Shown here one piece after another: positions 1 to 10,205 of a DNA stretch of 64,000 nt. The position numbers were made by a program, and so were the translations under genes. The notes under the pieces were generated by a model. It was given only the letters and a program-made list of their open reading frames with translations, was not told where the DNA came from and made no database searches. Position 1 is the stretch's first letter; each line of letters starts with the position of its first letter. Source of the stretch: Tetmemena sp. SeJ-2015 (Eukaryota; Ciliophora; Spirotrichea; Sporadotrichida; Oxytrichidae); assembly GCA_027382625.1 (NCBI GenBank), contig JAJKFJ010020673.1, forward strand, positions 1-64,000, written 5' to 3'.

Positions 1-1580
1 TTGATCTAATTACTATATATTATAATTAATGATAATTTAATTCTCTAATAAAAGTTCTTTGAAATATTTTTTAATTTGAAATCAGTATAACCTTTTCAAT
101 TTCTAATTTTGAAGTCTCTTTTTACTGATTTAATAATGCGAATTAGTATTTCAAAAGATAAATATATTAAAAATTCAAATAAGCAATACATGAATCTTAT
201 ATAAGAAAATAAATTATCATAATTATATATTTATGAAATATATATCTTTTAATATTAAAATTTTAATGAAAAAAGTACCAAAAAAGTGCTAAAAAAAGTC
301 ATTTTTTCAGATTTTCATCAAATTTTATTGCATAGATAGATGGAGCATGGGCGATTTATTTTTGACATACCTGAGGGATTTTGGCGGAAAAGCCTAGAAA
401 TGGGTGAAAAATGGCGATTAATGCAAATTTTTCTGAGAAAAGTGCTGATTTCATCGAAAAAAATTTTGTCCTTTCTTAAAACTGAGTGTATAGACAGATA
501 GAGCATAGTCGATTTATAAGGCGGTCGACTTCGTCCGACAAGAAATTCGCACGGGAAGGCCTTCAAAAATGCAAAATAAAGTGAAAAAAACGCATTTTTT
601 CGCCATTTTTTACACATTTTTAGAAACTTTTTTCCCCTTTTTAGATTTAATTCTGCTTTTTTCATTTTTTATCAAATTGAATAAAAAATGAAAAAATTGT
701 TAATTTTTTAATATTAAAATTCATAATTTATATTTCAAATTTTAATAATCTTAAGACTTATCAAAATGTAAAAATTGAACAAATATGCTTATTTAGACTT
801 TCATTTCTTTTAGAATTCATAATGAATGAGCCTCAAATAAAATTTCACATATTAAATCTTGTTAAATAAGAGCTCTAGATTCTACTGATATGTTCCATAT
901 ATGTTATCTCGATAGTTTGAAAAAAATCCATTAAGATCTAATATAGTTAAGAGACTAGTATAAGTGATTTCAATGATGGCTACTTATAACAAACTTAGAA
1001 CTACGATATCTCATCACAGAAAAATGATAGCATTATACAACCAAAGTGATTCTTTATCTACGCTTCAAGATCTATCATTTGATATATTAATATAGGATGT
1101 TTAAATTTTTTCGATTTTCGCAAATTGTCCTTTTTTAGATTTGAGAGATCTGCCTTGTCTTAATTAAGTCTCTTCTGTAATTTTGGGAAAGCGTGTATAT
1201 CATATATAATGATCATTAATATCTATTCACTATTTATCTAAGTATATAGGTAATGGGGTTTATATTCTTTAATATCTAATTGTGATTTTCTAAGTCTAGA
1301 TTTGGCTTTGTTTTCCCATCCAAATAACCCATCCTGATCTTTAAAATCTCCATAAATGGTTTACTTTTAAAAATGGTCGTCCATTATCTTGATGGGAAAC
1401 TTTTTATTTTTGCTGTCTCAAATTTAATCGAAAGAGTTATCTAATAGCTTATTTATAGAAACATTGAGGTGGTAATCAAAAGTGTCGAATTAATCATTTC
1501 CAAATGTAATGAGTAAGAGTGAATAAGTAAGAGTGGAGTTAGTTTAATAGTTAGTGAATTGATTATAAGGAGCTTAATTA
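1..1580. other. AT-rich germline DNA without a clear gene
   Basis: No reading frame here gives convincing protein sequence under the ciliate code. An imperfect direct repeat of about 26 bp occurs near 334-359 and 491-518, sharing the core AGATAG-GAGCAT-CGATTTAT. The only long open frame, minus strand 318-665, is Lys/Phe-rich and looks like a by-product of poly-T tracts. The stretch probably belongs to intergenic or eliminated DNA. Confidence 0.4.
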
Positions 1581-1602
1581 GATATAATATTCACACTCGC
1601 TA

Positions 1603-3642
1603 TCAGCCGTTTTCATTTTCCTTGGCTTCCTTCTCTGCCTTCTTCACATCTCTCTTCTTCACTGCATCTTTGGCTTGAGGCTTCTTGTTAATCTCCCTGA
1701 GCGAATCGTCTTCTCCACGACCTCCTCTGGATTCTTCGAGATAATCAAGGAAGCGATTGACCTCCTTGGGGTCCTTAAATATCAGGTAGATCTCCTTGCT
1801 CTCGATTTGCTCAAGCACCTCTGACTCCCTCTCCCTCCAGCCGATTAGCATTGTGACCAAGCGCACTTCCTTCAAGCCAGTGGGCACTTTGAACGAGAGG
1901 ACCATGCTGCTCCACTTCGCGGGGCCGTTGAACCTCGTCTGGACGATCTTGAGTTGCTCATCTTTGAGAAAGGGCTTCGCTGCTGCTGCATCCTTAGCGA
2001 TCTTTTCAAGCTCGCTCTTCTTGAATACCTTTGGCTCGCCCTGGCCTGTGATGAAGAGCGGGTGCTGGTTCCTCATTTCCATTTCCTTCTCTACTGCCTC
2101 TGCCTGATCCTCCTCTGAGGCTGCGAGAATCTGTCGGAACAGTTCAGCTTGCCTCACATCCTGATTCCCAACTTTGGACTGCGCATGCGATTGATCTTGG
2201 CTGAGCATGCCTCCCTTCCCTGCTGATTGTGGCTGTCTGTCCACCGCTGCCTGCTGCGCCTCCTCTGGCTGCTTCAAATTATTGATTGGGTGCGCAGTGA
2301 TAGTGGCCACCAAGTCTTTGAGATAGAGGAGCTCCATAGCAGTACTCTGCATTATTTTGTACTCGTTGCCGAGCCTCTCGTGAAGCACCGCCAGGCTCTG
2401 AGCAACCTGAGGCCCTACATAATATTGATCTCTGCTCATCATCGTTTATAGGCCATCGCGGAGCCTGGTCTTGTCATCCTCCTCCAGCCAGTGTGGGCTC
2501 GAGAGCATCTTTGCGACCAACTGTTCGGTCTCTATGATCTGTTTGATCTGTGGAAGCATTTCCTTGACTGAATGCGAGTGATTATATTTTAGCTCTAGGT
2601 GTCAGTGACCTTTTGTACTCCTACGCCTCGGTTTGAATATTCAGAACTCGAGTGATAACCCTCTCAGTAGTCTTGGCCCACTGAAGCATAGGGAGTTAGG
2701 CCGGCGAGGCTTCGATGCGTCCTCTATCATCTGGAGAGCTCTCCTGGAGTATGCGTAGGGCTTGCTCTTGCTCGACTCCACCCTCGCTCTGCCTCTTAGT
2801 CTGTCGTTGAGGCTGCTATGGCTAGTCTTGATGAACATGAGGCTCCTCCTCAGCTCGTTGAGCTGAGCCAAGCGAGAGTGGACGGCTGGGCTGACATGGC
2901 AGAGCGCCCCGCATCGGCGCTGAACGATTTGGGACAGTTGGGGGCGCCTGACGCAGCATTCGACTTCCCCATAGCAGAGGTGTGGGAGGAGGAGGTTGCG
3001 CGGCTAGAGCCGAGACTACGTGAGGACCGCTGAGGCTATGAGGGACTCGACCATGTCCACCTGCCGCGCGAGGAGCCCTTCGATTGACGAGGATAGTTAC
3101 ATGAGGTCCTGCTCGACATCGCGTGGTTGGAGCTGGCAGCCCTCGTGCTTCTCCAAGATGCTCACGAGGTCCGGGACCTTGCCAAGCTTCGAGATGAGTG
3201 CATAGGAGGGGCCCGGGAATTGAAGGAAGCGCTGGTAGTGCAAGTCGCCATCTATGAGGAGCCTGGAGGTGTGGGGCTGGAGACTGTGCTGCACAATGGA
3301 GAACGATGGAGAGGCCTCGATTGAGGGAGCGGTGAGAGGAGTCGCCTCACTCTGGCTGCAAGGAATAGAACACGATGCCTCAGACCCTTCGCGTGTTGGG
3401 AGATCGGAGAAGCGTCGATACCCAGGAGGATAGCTTGGGAGTGGCTTGCAGAGGGACATATCCTCTGGTAGTTCGGGTAGAGCATGGCTCGGTGTCTGCT
3501 CTGATTCGTTGTTCTCGGAGCCTTGGCTATAGGCGAGCTAGTCATCGGACTCTTGCCTGGGAGACCCAAGAATCAGGCAGTCTAGCAGTGGATACAGCTG
3601 GATGCAGGAGGGTTCGGACTGACTTGCAGTCGGGGTGGCCAT
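1603..3642 (-). CDS. GC-rich germline coding block, unknown protein, frame changes
   Basis: A minus-strand coding block with far higher GC than anything around it. It begins at ATG 3642 and ends at TGA 1603. The first part (3642 to about 3000) runs in one frame with in-frame TAA/TAG, including SYALISKLGKVPDLVSI. From about 2900 to 2610 a second frame looks coding (EQEQALRILQ..., QWAKTTERVITRVLN). From about 2600 to 1603 a third frame gives a helical, charged protein (LPQIKQIIETEQL at the start, KNENG-type Lys/Glu-rich tail). I see no AT-rich pointer-flanked IES at the frame changes, unlike all neighbouring genes. It is either a decayed gene, a gene with very small IESs or introns, or sequence with indels. 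No family was recognised; content is coiled-coil-like. A germline-limited gene is possible because of the absent IESs and the odd composition. Plus-strand open frames in this block are shadows. Confidence 0.5.
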
Positions 3643-3736
3643 AGTGACTTTGATTACGGATATTAAGTATTAAATATTATTAACCAGCCAGCCAATCAAA
3701 TCGCTTAATTGTGCAGAAACCGTAAGTGTCGTAAAT

Positions 3737-3737
<1 letters not shown>

Positions 3738-3832
<95 letters not shown>
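3738..3832. repeat. (ACT)n microsatellite
   Basis: About 31 ACT triplets in tandem with one interruption near 3769. It lies about 100 bp upstream of the start of the GC-rich minus-strand gene. Function, if any, is unknown. Confidence 0.95.
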
Positions 3833-3959
3833 GACCGATTACGGAACTCAGCTAATTCACACCTCCCATCAGATCACAATAGGTTAAAGGTAAGCCTCCA
3901 CCATCTAGGATTAAATATTACAATCGCCTCAATGTTTCTATAAATAAGCTATAAGTCAA

Positions 3960-4260
3960 ATGTTTAACTTTGAAAATCAGGAGGTTGGTGACCTTGCAGA
4001 TAAATTTAGCTTGCGTTTGAAATGTGAGGAAGGTATCCCGCTGATTATGTGAAATTAAAAACAACATATCATTTTATTAACTTCTTAAATAGAAATAAGT
4101 GGATTCGGAGCCAAGATTTGCCTTATTGTTATTGTGAGTTAGTGGAGTTTGATGTTTATTAAGCAATTGCTGATGCTGCAGTTGGACCTGATTATTAGTT
4201 TTTATATAATTCATCAAGCTAAGATATTGTAAAACTATTTAATTATATAGTAAGTTAAAC
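3960..4260 (+). other. Ambiguous coding fragment, either strand
   Basis: On the plus strand ATG 3960 opens MFNFENQEVGDLADKF..., and removal of a segment between two GATT repeats (about 4045 and 4093) joins it in frame to a second stretch (SQDLPYCYCELVEFDVYQ, AVGPDYQFLYNSSSQDIVK). This looks structured and acidic. The minus strand is also open from about 4213 with an Asn/Gln-rich frame. I favour the plus reading, but the continuation past 4260 would collide with the minus-strand MORN-like gene, so strand and extent stay open. Confidence 0.3.
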
Positions 4261-4309
4261 AATTCTATCAAAATTACTTGATGCAGAAATAAATGGTAAT
4301 CAGAGAGAA

Positions 4310-5478
4310 TCATCTAAAAGTGGATTAGTTTAACTTTGTTGTTTCAAATTATTTTAACGCACAGACCTTCTTCTGTCTCATGAATGCGTACATTCCAAGT
4401 TTCATGCTTATTTAATAAAATTTATAATCAGTATTTACAAATTAAATGCACCTCTCTTTCATCTCTTTTTCTTGAACAATCATTTGGAAGTTGAGAAATT
4501 TTGAGTATATATTCACTAGGGTTAGGCTATATAAACATTCCATCACCCACTTTAAATTTCCCTTCTAAATGCAGCATAATCCCATGACTTGATCTTTCAA
4601 GTTAATTTAAACATCAATATACAAACAATTGCAAAGTTACACAACTTGTGTGGAATCTTGATTTGGGTTCTAGTTATCTACTAACTTGTCCTCTCTCCAT
4701 TCAGCCTGTATGCTTAACTTGTTATTAAAGTGATATACACCTCGTCCTTATCTTTGACCACAAACTAAGTGGCCATGATATTTGCTCTCTTTTGACTTTT
4801 AAGGAATGAAGAAATCTTGTGAAGATTACAAAAATGAAGGTGCTTGATGATAGGATATATGGCACACACCTTCAGGATATCCTCTCATATCAATTTAGCC
4901 ATCCAAGTAACAACAGCAACAATTATTCCCCAATCCTAAGCCCTTGTGAGAGCTGCAAGTAGGATCTATAGGGCCTTTGTAAGCTATCTTCTCTTGATAT
5001 CCATTATCATAAACCTGCTGGTCAAATTATTGAGCATAAGTTTAAAGGTATTGCAAGTAGTTAGGATAATCTTCAAAAGATCTAAGCTAGCCATATCGAG
5101 ACAGTTTTCTCAGTAAATTTTCAACTTCCCATTTTTATAAAAATTAAGCACTCTTAAAGTTTTTAACTTTATTTTGCTCTGCTTTAACTGATTGAGAAAC
5201 TATTTGTGATTTAGCTCGTCTGAGTTGCGTAGTCTTGTGATGAAAAGGAACCTATAGAAGCCTGCGTTTACTAGCTATGCTAATCATCTTGAGAGAAAAA
5301 TGTGCTTTAGCTCTAAGAGTAGCATTCAAGTTTAGCAGAGATATACAGATTACTATCCTCTCCTTGATTAAATCTTTCCATGAAATATATTATAAATTTG
5401 AAAACTGATATTCTCTCAATTGAAATATAAGCCTATATTTTGAAATAAAGTTTGCAGATTAAGTTAATCAAAATTTTA
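4310..5478 (-). CDS. MORN-repeat-like protein
   Basis: One minus-strand frame stays free of TGA for about 390 codons, from about 5478 to the TGA at 4310, with many in-frame TAA/TAG read as Gln. The middle is typical ciliate sequence (KWEVENLLRKLSRYGQLRSF, EDYPNYLQYLQTYAQQF). Around 4800 the pattern KYHGHLVCGQRQGRGVYHF fits a MORN motif (Y-x-G-x4-G-x3-G-x-G-x-Y-x-F). MORN motifs in general bind membranes or scaffold cilia and cortex proteins; with a single clear copy the assignment is weak. A Cys run (CCCC) lies just upstream of the motif. The start codon was not fixed and in-frame IESs of 3n length may be hidden in the long frame. Plus-strand readings of 4834-5140 also look superficially coding but are less consistent. 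Confidence 0.5.
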
Positions 5479-5677
5479 ATGAGAAACTAACTCCAACATT
5501 AAAATGAGTAAGTTAATATCATCTTATTTGCAATTTTCATTTTTCAATACTTATCACCACCATCTTATTGTGATTAGTATGGTAGAAGAAATATTTTGAG
5601 TATGTATCTTACAGAATTTGTTGTGTAGTTATATGAGAAACTAATAGGAAGACTTGGTGAAAAAGATTCCTTAAAAA

Positions 5678-6952
5678 ATGGCTTCTGACTTCTCTGTAAA
5701 TCAAGCCCTTACTTCCCAAGAGTTAGAAGATCAGAGACTCCAAGGCTAGTTATGGCAGTAGGAGCAAATACGGATGTATGAGTAACTGCAGACATAAGAC
5801 AGAGATCTACTATTATTTTACCTTCAACATTTAACTATATTGAGATATGGGAAAACATCCTCTGCAGAAGCAGCAAACACTTTAAATTCCAGACGATTAT
5901 AACTATAAATAATTTGAATTATAGTTTCAATAACTCAAAGAAAATTCTTAATCTTCATTATGCAAATAATGTAATTAAAGTAATGCATATAAATAGTTAA
6001 TTGCTTATACTCTAAATACAAAATTCAATTATGCTCGTAAATTATATATCCTGGTTTGATATTTCTAAGACCATTCTACTCCAAAATTATATTTTTGCAA
6101 TTAAAATTAATCTATTTTGTTGTTTGCTCTTATAAGATGCATAATAGATGGCTCTCCTTAGAAACATTAAAAGAAATCAAAAGCTAAAAAACTTTAAGGA
6201 TAAAAAAGCAGCATCCTCTAGCATGCAACTGGGCTCTTATATTTTTAAACATTTTTTTGCCCTTAAGACTTGACCTAGGATAACCGAATTAGTTAAGACG
6301 ACATTGGATACAAGAAGTTAATCGAATCACAGTCTAATTAATTATAAAAGTCTTATTGTTTTGATATAGTCAAGTTAGCTGAATATGATATAAACTCCCA
6401 AGTACAGCTTAGAGCAGCAGCAGTTCTCCTAACTTCAACAATTGAGCAAGTTTAAGGCAGCTAGTAATGATCGGCATGTGATATCTGGGAGTGGGGAGGG
6501 AGTTTCTTATGAAGGAAGGTCCTAGGAAGATAGCTTCGTTAACAGGACAATCTTTTCTTTAAATTTAATTTCATAATTAATCGATCAGACACCCTCAAAC
6601 GACATACCACTGCCTGAGTTGGCAATATTTCAAAGACCGAAGATCATAATCACTACAGAATCTTAATAAATGGATTAGATGAAGCGAGGGCTCATTGAAC
6701 AGGAATAGCAAAGCAATGGAGAAGCCAATAAAAACAGTATATACAAGAACTACGAAATAGTGCAACAGAAATAGGAAAGATAAAGATAGCAGCAGAGCAA
6801 AGGACACCCTAATTCCCAAGTAGAAGATAACTATCAATTTCAAAGTATTCATACAAAACAAAGAGAGAGACTCAATTGCAACAATAAATTATCAAAATTA
6901 ATTAAAATATAAAAAATTTAAATCATAAGAGTTAAGGAAATCTTAAGACTTT
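5678..6952 (+). CDS. Gln-rich protein, N-terminal part of coiled-coil locus
   Basis: ATG 5678 follows an A-rich leader and opens MASDFSVNQALTSQELE, then a Gln-rich helix (WQQEQIRMYEQLQTQDRD). Removing the AGAT-flanked segment (5803-5842) and the TTATAA-flanked segment (5897-6129) gives a continuous frame with IPDDYKMHNRWLSLETLK. Further MDSs follow: ISQDDIGYKKLIESQSN and KLAEYDINSQVQLRAAA near 6300-6440, and a basic stretch with IPKQKITINFKVFIQNKE near 6810-6860. Joins after 6250 were not resolved, so the order of frames there is uncertain. No family was recognised. It may be the 5' part of the same gene as the coiled-coil protein that follows. Confidence 0.5.
5803..5842. other. IES, pointer AGAT
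   Basis: AT-rich 40-bp segment bounded by direct repeats AGAT (5803 and 5843). Removal with one repeat joins the frame after TQDRD to KHPLQKQQTLQIPDD. Confidence 0.55.
5897..6129. other. IES, pointer TTATAA
   Basis: 233-bp AT-rich non-coding segment between direct repeats TTATAA (5897 and 6130). Removal joins PDDY to KMHNRWLSLE in one frame. Confidence 0.6.
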
Positions 6953-7044
6953 GATACTTTATCTGTAAATCTTAAGAATCATAATTTAGTCAAGAGTTTG
7001 TTTAAGATAGTTCGCTAATGTTTTAAAAAGTATTTTTTATAAAA

Positions 7045-8957
7045 ATGAAACATTTTATATTAGACCTAGGAGTTACTTATTTAATTCTATTTATGCAATA
7101 GTTTGTGCTTTCGTAACCGATAAAACTGGAAAGAATTGAGCAGACTGACTTGCCTACTATCAAGGTCTATAATGAGCCAATTTCTAAGGAACTTAAGCTT
7201 AAAATTGAGGCTGATTAGGAAAAGAGATGCTTCTATTTATTTGTTATAATTATTTATAGATAGCAGGAGTATGATAACTTACAGCAAAGAAGAGAGATAT
7301 AGCTCAGACTAAACAGACAGCAGCTGTTGACTGAGAAGTAGGAATTACTTGAGTAACTTATGGGAGCAGACAAAAGAATGAGGGAAGTTGAAGACTCCTA
7401 TGTTGAGAACGAGCTCAGAGAAGGCTTCATCTTTTCTGAGAAGATAGCACTAATCAGAAGCAAGCGAGAGTAGGACAAGTTCCAACTTCAATAGATATAT
7501 TCTTCATCATCAGAGTTGATGACTTTGCATTTAAAATAGCTTGCACTGGATTTAGATAGAGAAGCCAGGGACAAGGAGGAATTGAGGAAAATGGATCGAG
7601 ATAAGAAGGAAAGGGAGGAGCGAGAATTCGAAACTATAATAGAGCAGGCATAGAAGAAGAGAGAGGAGATTCTCAATTACTAAGATCTGCTATTGCAAAA
7701 TGTACAACTGTAAACTAAGAAGCAAGAGGAGATAGAATAGAAGAGGAAGGAGCAGTTTCAGAGTTTTACACAACTTAGGAAGAAAATAGATTTTGAATAG
7801 GTGCATTAAGAAGCCAATCACCTAAGGAAGTAAGTTGAAAATGACTTCCTTGAAAGAGAAATTCAAGAACGCATCAATAGAGCTAAGCAATTCATTTTTA
7901 ATTGGTATGAAGATTGAATGAGAGTCTTTAGTTTAAGCTTATTCTTGAACTGAAGGTTGACAAAGAGGATTTAGAGGGTAGGTTAGTTGACTAAATGATA
8001 AATCGAAAAAGGCTACGAATGAAGGGGATGAATGGATTTCAAGACCTGACTGCTTCTTAAGATGATATGATGAGTAATTGGTCTTAGGAAGAGGGGCTAT
8101 GGGATACTTTCAAGCAAAGAATGCTTGAAGAGGAAAAGAAAAGACAAATTAAAAGGGAATAACAGGCTCTTAATAACGAGACTGATAGAGATTCTGAGTT
8201 TGAATTAATATATAAGTTGAATACTTATTGTTTGAAAGAGATGAAAATGGAATCAAGCTTGAATAGATAATTGATGGTGCGAAGAATACTTACCGTCGCA
8301 CTCAAACTAAAGAAAGATTTGATTACAATGACTTCGTGTCCCCAGAGACAACGATTTATGAGGAAATGAGGTTGGCTGATGAAATGATAAATCAGCTTTC
8401 TTCAAAGATAAACAATTTTGGAGCAAGCAAGTCCAGACAATCAAAGTAAAAGCGTTAAGGATCATTTTCCAGTAGGGGTCTGTAAACAGGCAAAGGGGCA
8501 AATGAAAAGCTAATGAGTCGAGCCTTCAATAGGAATTCCACTATCCTTAACAAATCATTTTTACTTGACTATATTTAACAGTGGTAAAGAATTTAATCTG
8601 ACAGGATAGAAGTTAGCATCTCCAAGGCAAGAATATCCTAAGAGCTTAGCAAATTCTAGAATGAGTGGCAGGACATATGGCGAAAAGAGTGTTTAAGGAA
8701 CAGGTGGAGGAGGCGGTCTCTTTCTACCAAGCCAGTCATCAAATAAATACAGACATATCCAGTCTAAGATAAATTCACTCCCGACTTCCCCAAGAGGATT
8801 AACAAGCCATTAGCGGCAAAGGTCAGATGTAAATAGCTTCATTAAAAATCATTAGCAAATTGAATAAGAAAAGCAGTTTGAAAGGAGGCGCACAAACTCA
8901 AATCTTAGAAGTGCCTCATCTCAAAAGACTAGTCCAAATCGTCCGACATTTAAATGA
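7045..8957 (+). CDS. Long coiled-coil protein
   Basis: Starts at ATG 7045 or, more likely, ATG 7093 after an IES, and ends at TGA 8955-8957. The protein begins with IKLERIEQTDLPTIKVYNEP and continues as a long charged coiled coil (REIQLRLNRQQLLTEKQELL, DREARDKEELRKMDRDKKE), then a linker with SPETTIYEEMRLADEMINQ and a Ser/Arg/Gly-rich tail ending SPNRPTFK. At least three pointer-flanked IESs interrupt it (7225-7257, 8199-8230, 8547-8574) and another lies near 7915-7945. Coiled-coil proteins of this type are common in ciliate cortex, basal bodies and axonemes, but I recognise no named family. It sits directly downstream of the 5678 locus on the same strand and could be its 3' part. Confidence 0.75.
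7225..7257. other. IES, pointer AGAT
   Basis: 33-bp AT-rich segment between AGAT repeats (7225 and 7258). Removal gives ADQEKR joined to QQEYDNL. Confidence 0.8.
8199..8230. other. IES, pointer TTTGAA
   Basis: 32-bp segment between TTTGAA repeats (8199 and 8231). Removal switches from a dead-end frame to the coding frame RDSEFERDENGIKLEQ. Confidence 0.85.
8547..8574. other. IES, pointer TTAACA
   Basis: 28-bp segment between TTAACA repeats (8547 and 8575). Removal gives NSTILN joined to SGKEFNLTGQK, and this frame runs on to the TGA. Confidence 0.85.
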
Positions 8958-9070
8958 TGGTTTTAGACTTTATCTTAAAATTTATGAGAGTTAAAGACTT
9001 AGAATAATCTTAATTTTATAAGTAACCTTTTCGAGAATTTTAAGATCCCCTTCTAGATATTATTCCTTCG

Positions 9071-10091
9071 TCAAAACTTAGATTGTTGCTGTAATTGCTA
9101 AAGTGCCTTCATATTTGGGATGCCTCCTTCTTAATTTTGCTTATCTTCTTAGTCCATCCCTTAGTTTGCTGCCTCTGGATTCATCAAGTACGTGTACACG
9201 GAGTTAGCATAGCCCATATTGTAAAATAAAAGCAAGTAGGATAAATTAGCATGATCCCATATATCTGTAGTATTTGTTGTAGCAGTTGATCATGCAATTT
9301 ATTTCAGATCTTGTGAGATCATCCTCACGGAAGGGACCCTTAATGCATCTGTCTGAGCATCCCACTGTCATTTATTCTCTATACTTGCGTTGCATATAGT
9401 ACTGCTTGAGGTTTTCATAAAATGCATTTCTAAGTTTCATTACACAATTAAACCTTTTGATATATTCACTCTCTATTTGTTATTAATTTCATGAGTTCTC
9501 TTTGCTGCATGTTTTCCTCAATCTTTTTATTGATGGTGTCTTCTTCTGAGTTGAAGACCTCCTCTCCTAAGATCTACTTGAACTTATCAGGGTTGATGGT
9601 ATTTTGCATTATCTCTTTATTATAATTGATAATTATGGCTGCTAATTTTATTACCTTTTCTTCTGTAATATATTTTAAATATTATGGGTCAATCATTCTA
9701 TTCTGTGACAGCTTTAGTATTATAAATTTGAAGTAACTTATGTCTTCTATAATTTGGAAGCAGGGTTGCACATATACTTTGCCATTCTGGCAGCAAACTT
9801 ATTCTTGTTTCTAGTGGTAAATAATTATCAGAATATCGAAAAGGTTTATTGGAAGAAGCTAGTTCGTCAGAGTTGGAGTTGTTTGAATTAGAGTTGATCA
9901 AATTCTTCAAGTTGTGGCCTGATTAGTCACTCAGCTTCCTTAGTCTGTTGGGTCGGGTAAAATTAAAATTAATAAGTAATTTTAAAATTAATTGGTTAAT
10001 GAAATAGTTTACCATGGTCTGAGAGGTTGGAGCCTTTGATACACAAATCAAAAAATTAACTCTTTGTGACCGGCTCCTACTTCCTTACCAT
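9071..10091 (-). CDS. Small-Tim (Tim10/DDP)-like protein with long N-terminal extension
   Basis: Minus-strand gene ending at TGA 9071-9073. The C-terminal half carries a twin CX3C signature, CSDRC then, about 15 residues later, CMINC, followed by YNKYYRYMGY, as in small Tim chaperones of the mitochondrial intermembrane space that escort carrier precursors. Those proteins are usually 80-110 residues; here more than 100 residues precede the signature (PLETRISLLPEWQSICATLL, INPDKFKQILGEEV), and a Gln-rich tail follows it. Three IESs with pointers ACAGAA, ATGAAA and ATATGGG interrupt the frame and their removal makes one continuous protein. The 5' end is less sure: the frame extends through an AT-rich stretch with a possible intron or IES to ATG 10091, preceded by a start-like context. 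It is divergent from THG1, with about 115 bp between the two starts. Confidence 0.65.
9213..9255. other. IES, pointer ATATGGG (minus sense)
   Basis: 43-bp segment between direct repeats CCCATAT (9213 and 9256, plus sense). Removal joins YYRYMG to YANSVYTYLMN. Confidence 0.85.
9435..9486. other. IES, pointer ATGAAA (minus sense)
   Basis: 52-bp segment between TTTCAT repeats (9435 and 9487, plus sense). Removal joins QRELMK to LRNAFYENL. Confidence 0.8.
9661..9700. other. IES, pointer ACAGAA (minus sense)
   Basis: 40-bp segment between TTCTGT repeats (9661 and 9701, plus sense). Removal joins NTKAVTE to EKVIKLAAI. Confidence 0.8.
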
Positions 10092-10205
10092 CTTTTCTTC
10101 AATTTCATATCAAGGATAGAATCTAATTGGAAATATCAAATATAAATTAAGAATAACTTACCGAATCGAAAATATTTATTAAACACTATAATTACTTATT
10201 TAATC

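Noticed and set aside
2227..3644. Plus-strand open frames in the GC-rich block (e.g. 2818-3033, 3375-3644)
   Set aside because: They are complementary shadows of the minus-strand frames, which carry the ciliate-code Gln codons, start and TGA; composition bias of GC-rich DNA keeps all frames open.
4045..4096. IES with pointer GATT joining plus-strand fragments near 3960
   Set aside because: Not rejected outright but not listed as a feature: a 4-bp repeat in AT-rich DNA is weak and the strand of the gene is unresolved.
4834..5130. Plus-strand frame MKVLDDRIYGTHLQDIL as a gene
   Set aside because: The opposite strand is TGA-free for about 390 codons with a MORN-like motif across the same bases; the plus frame has no consistent continuation.
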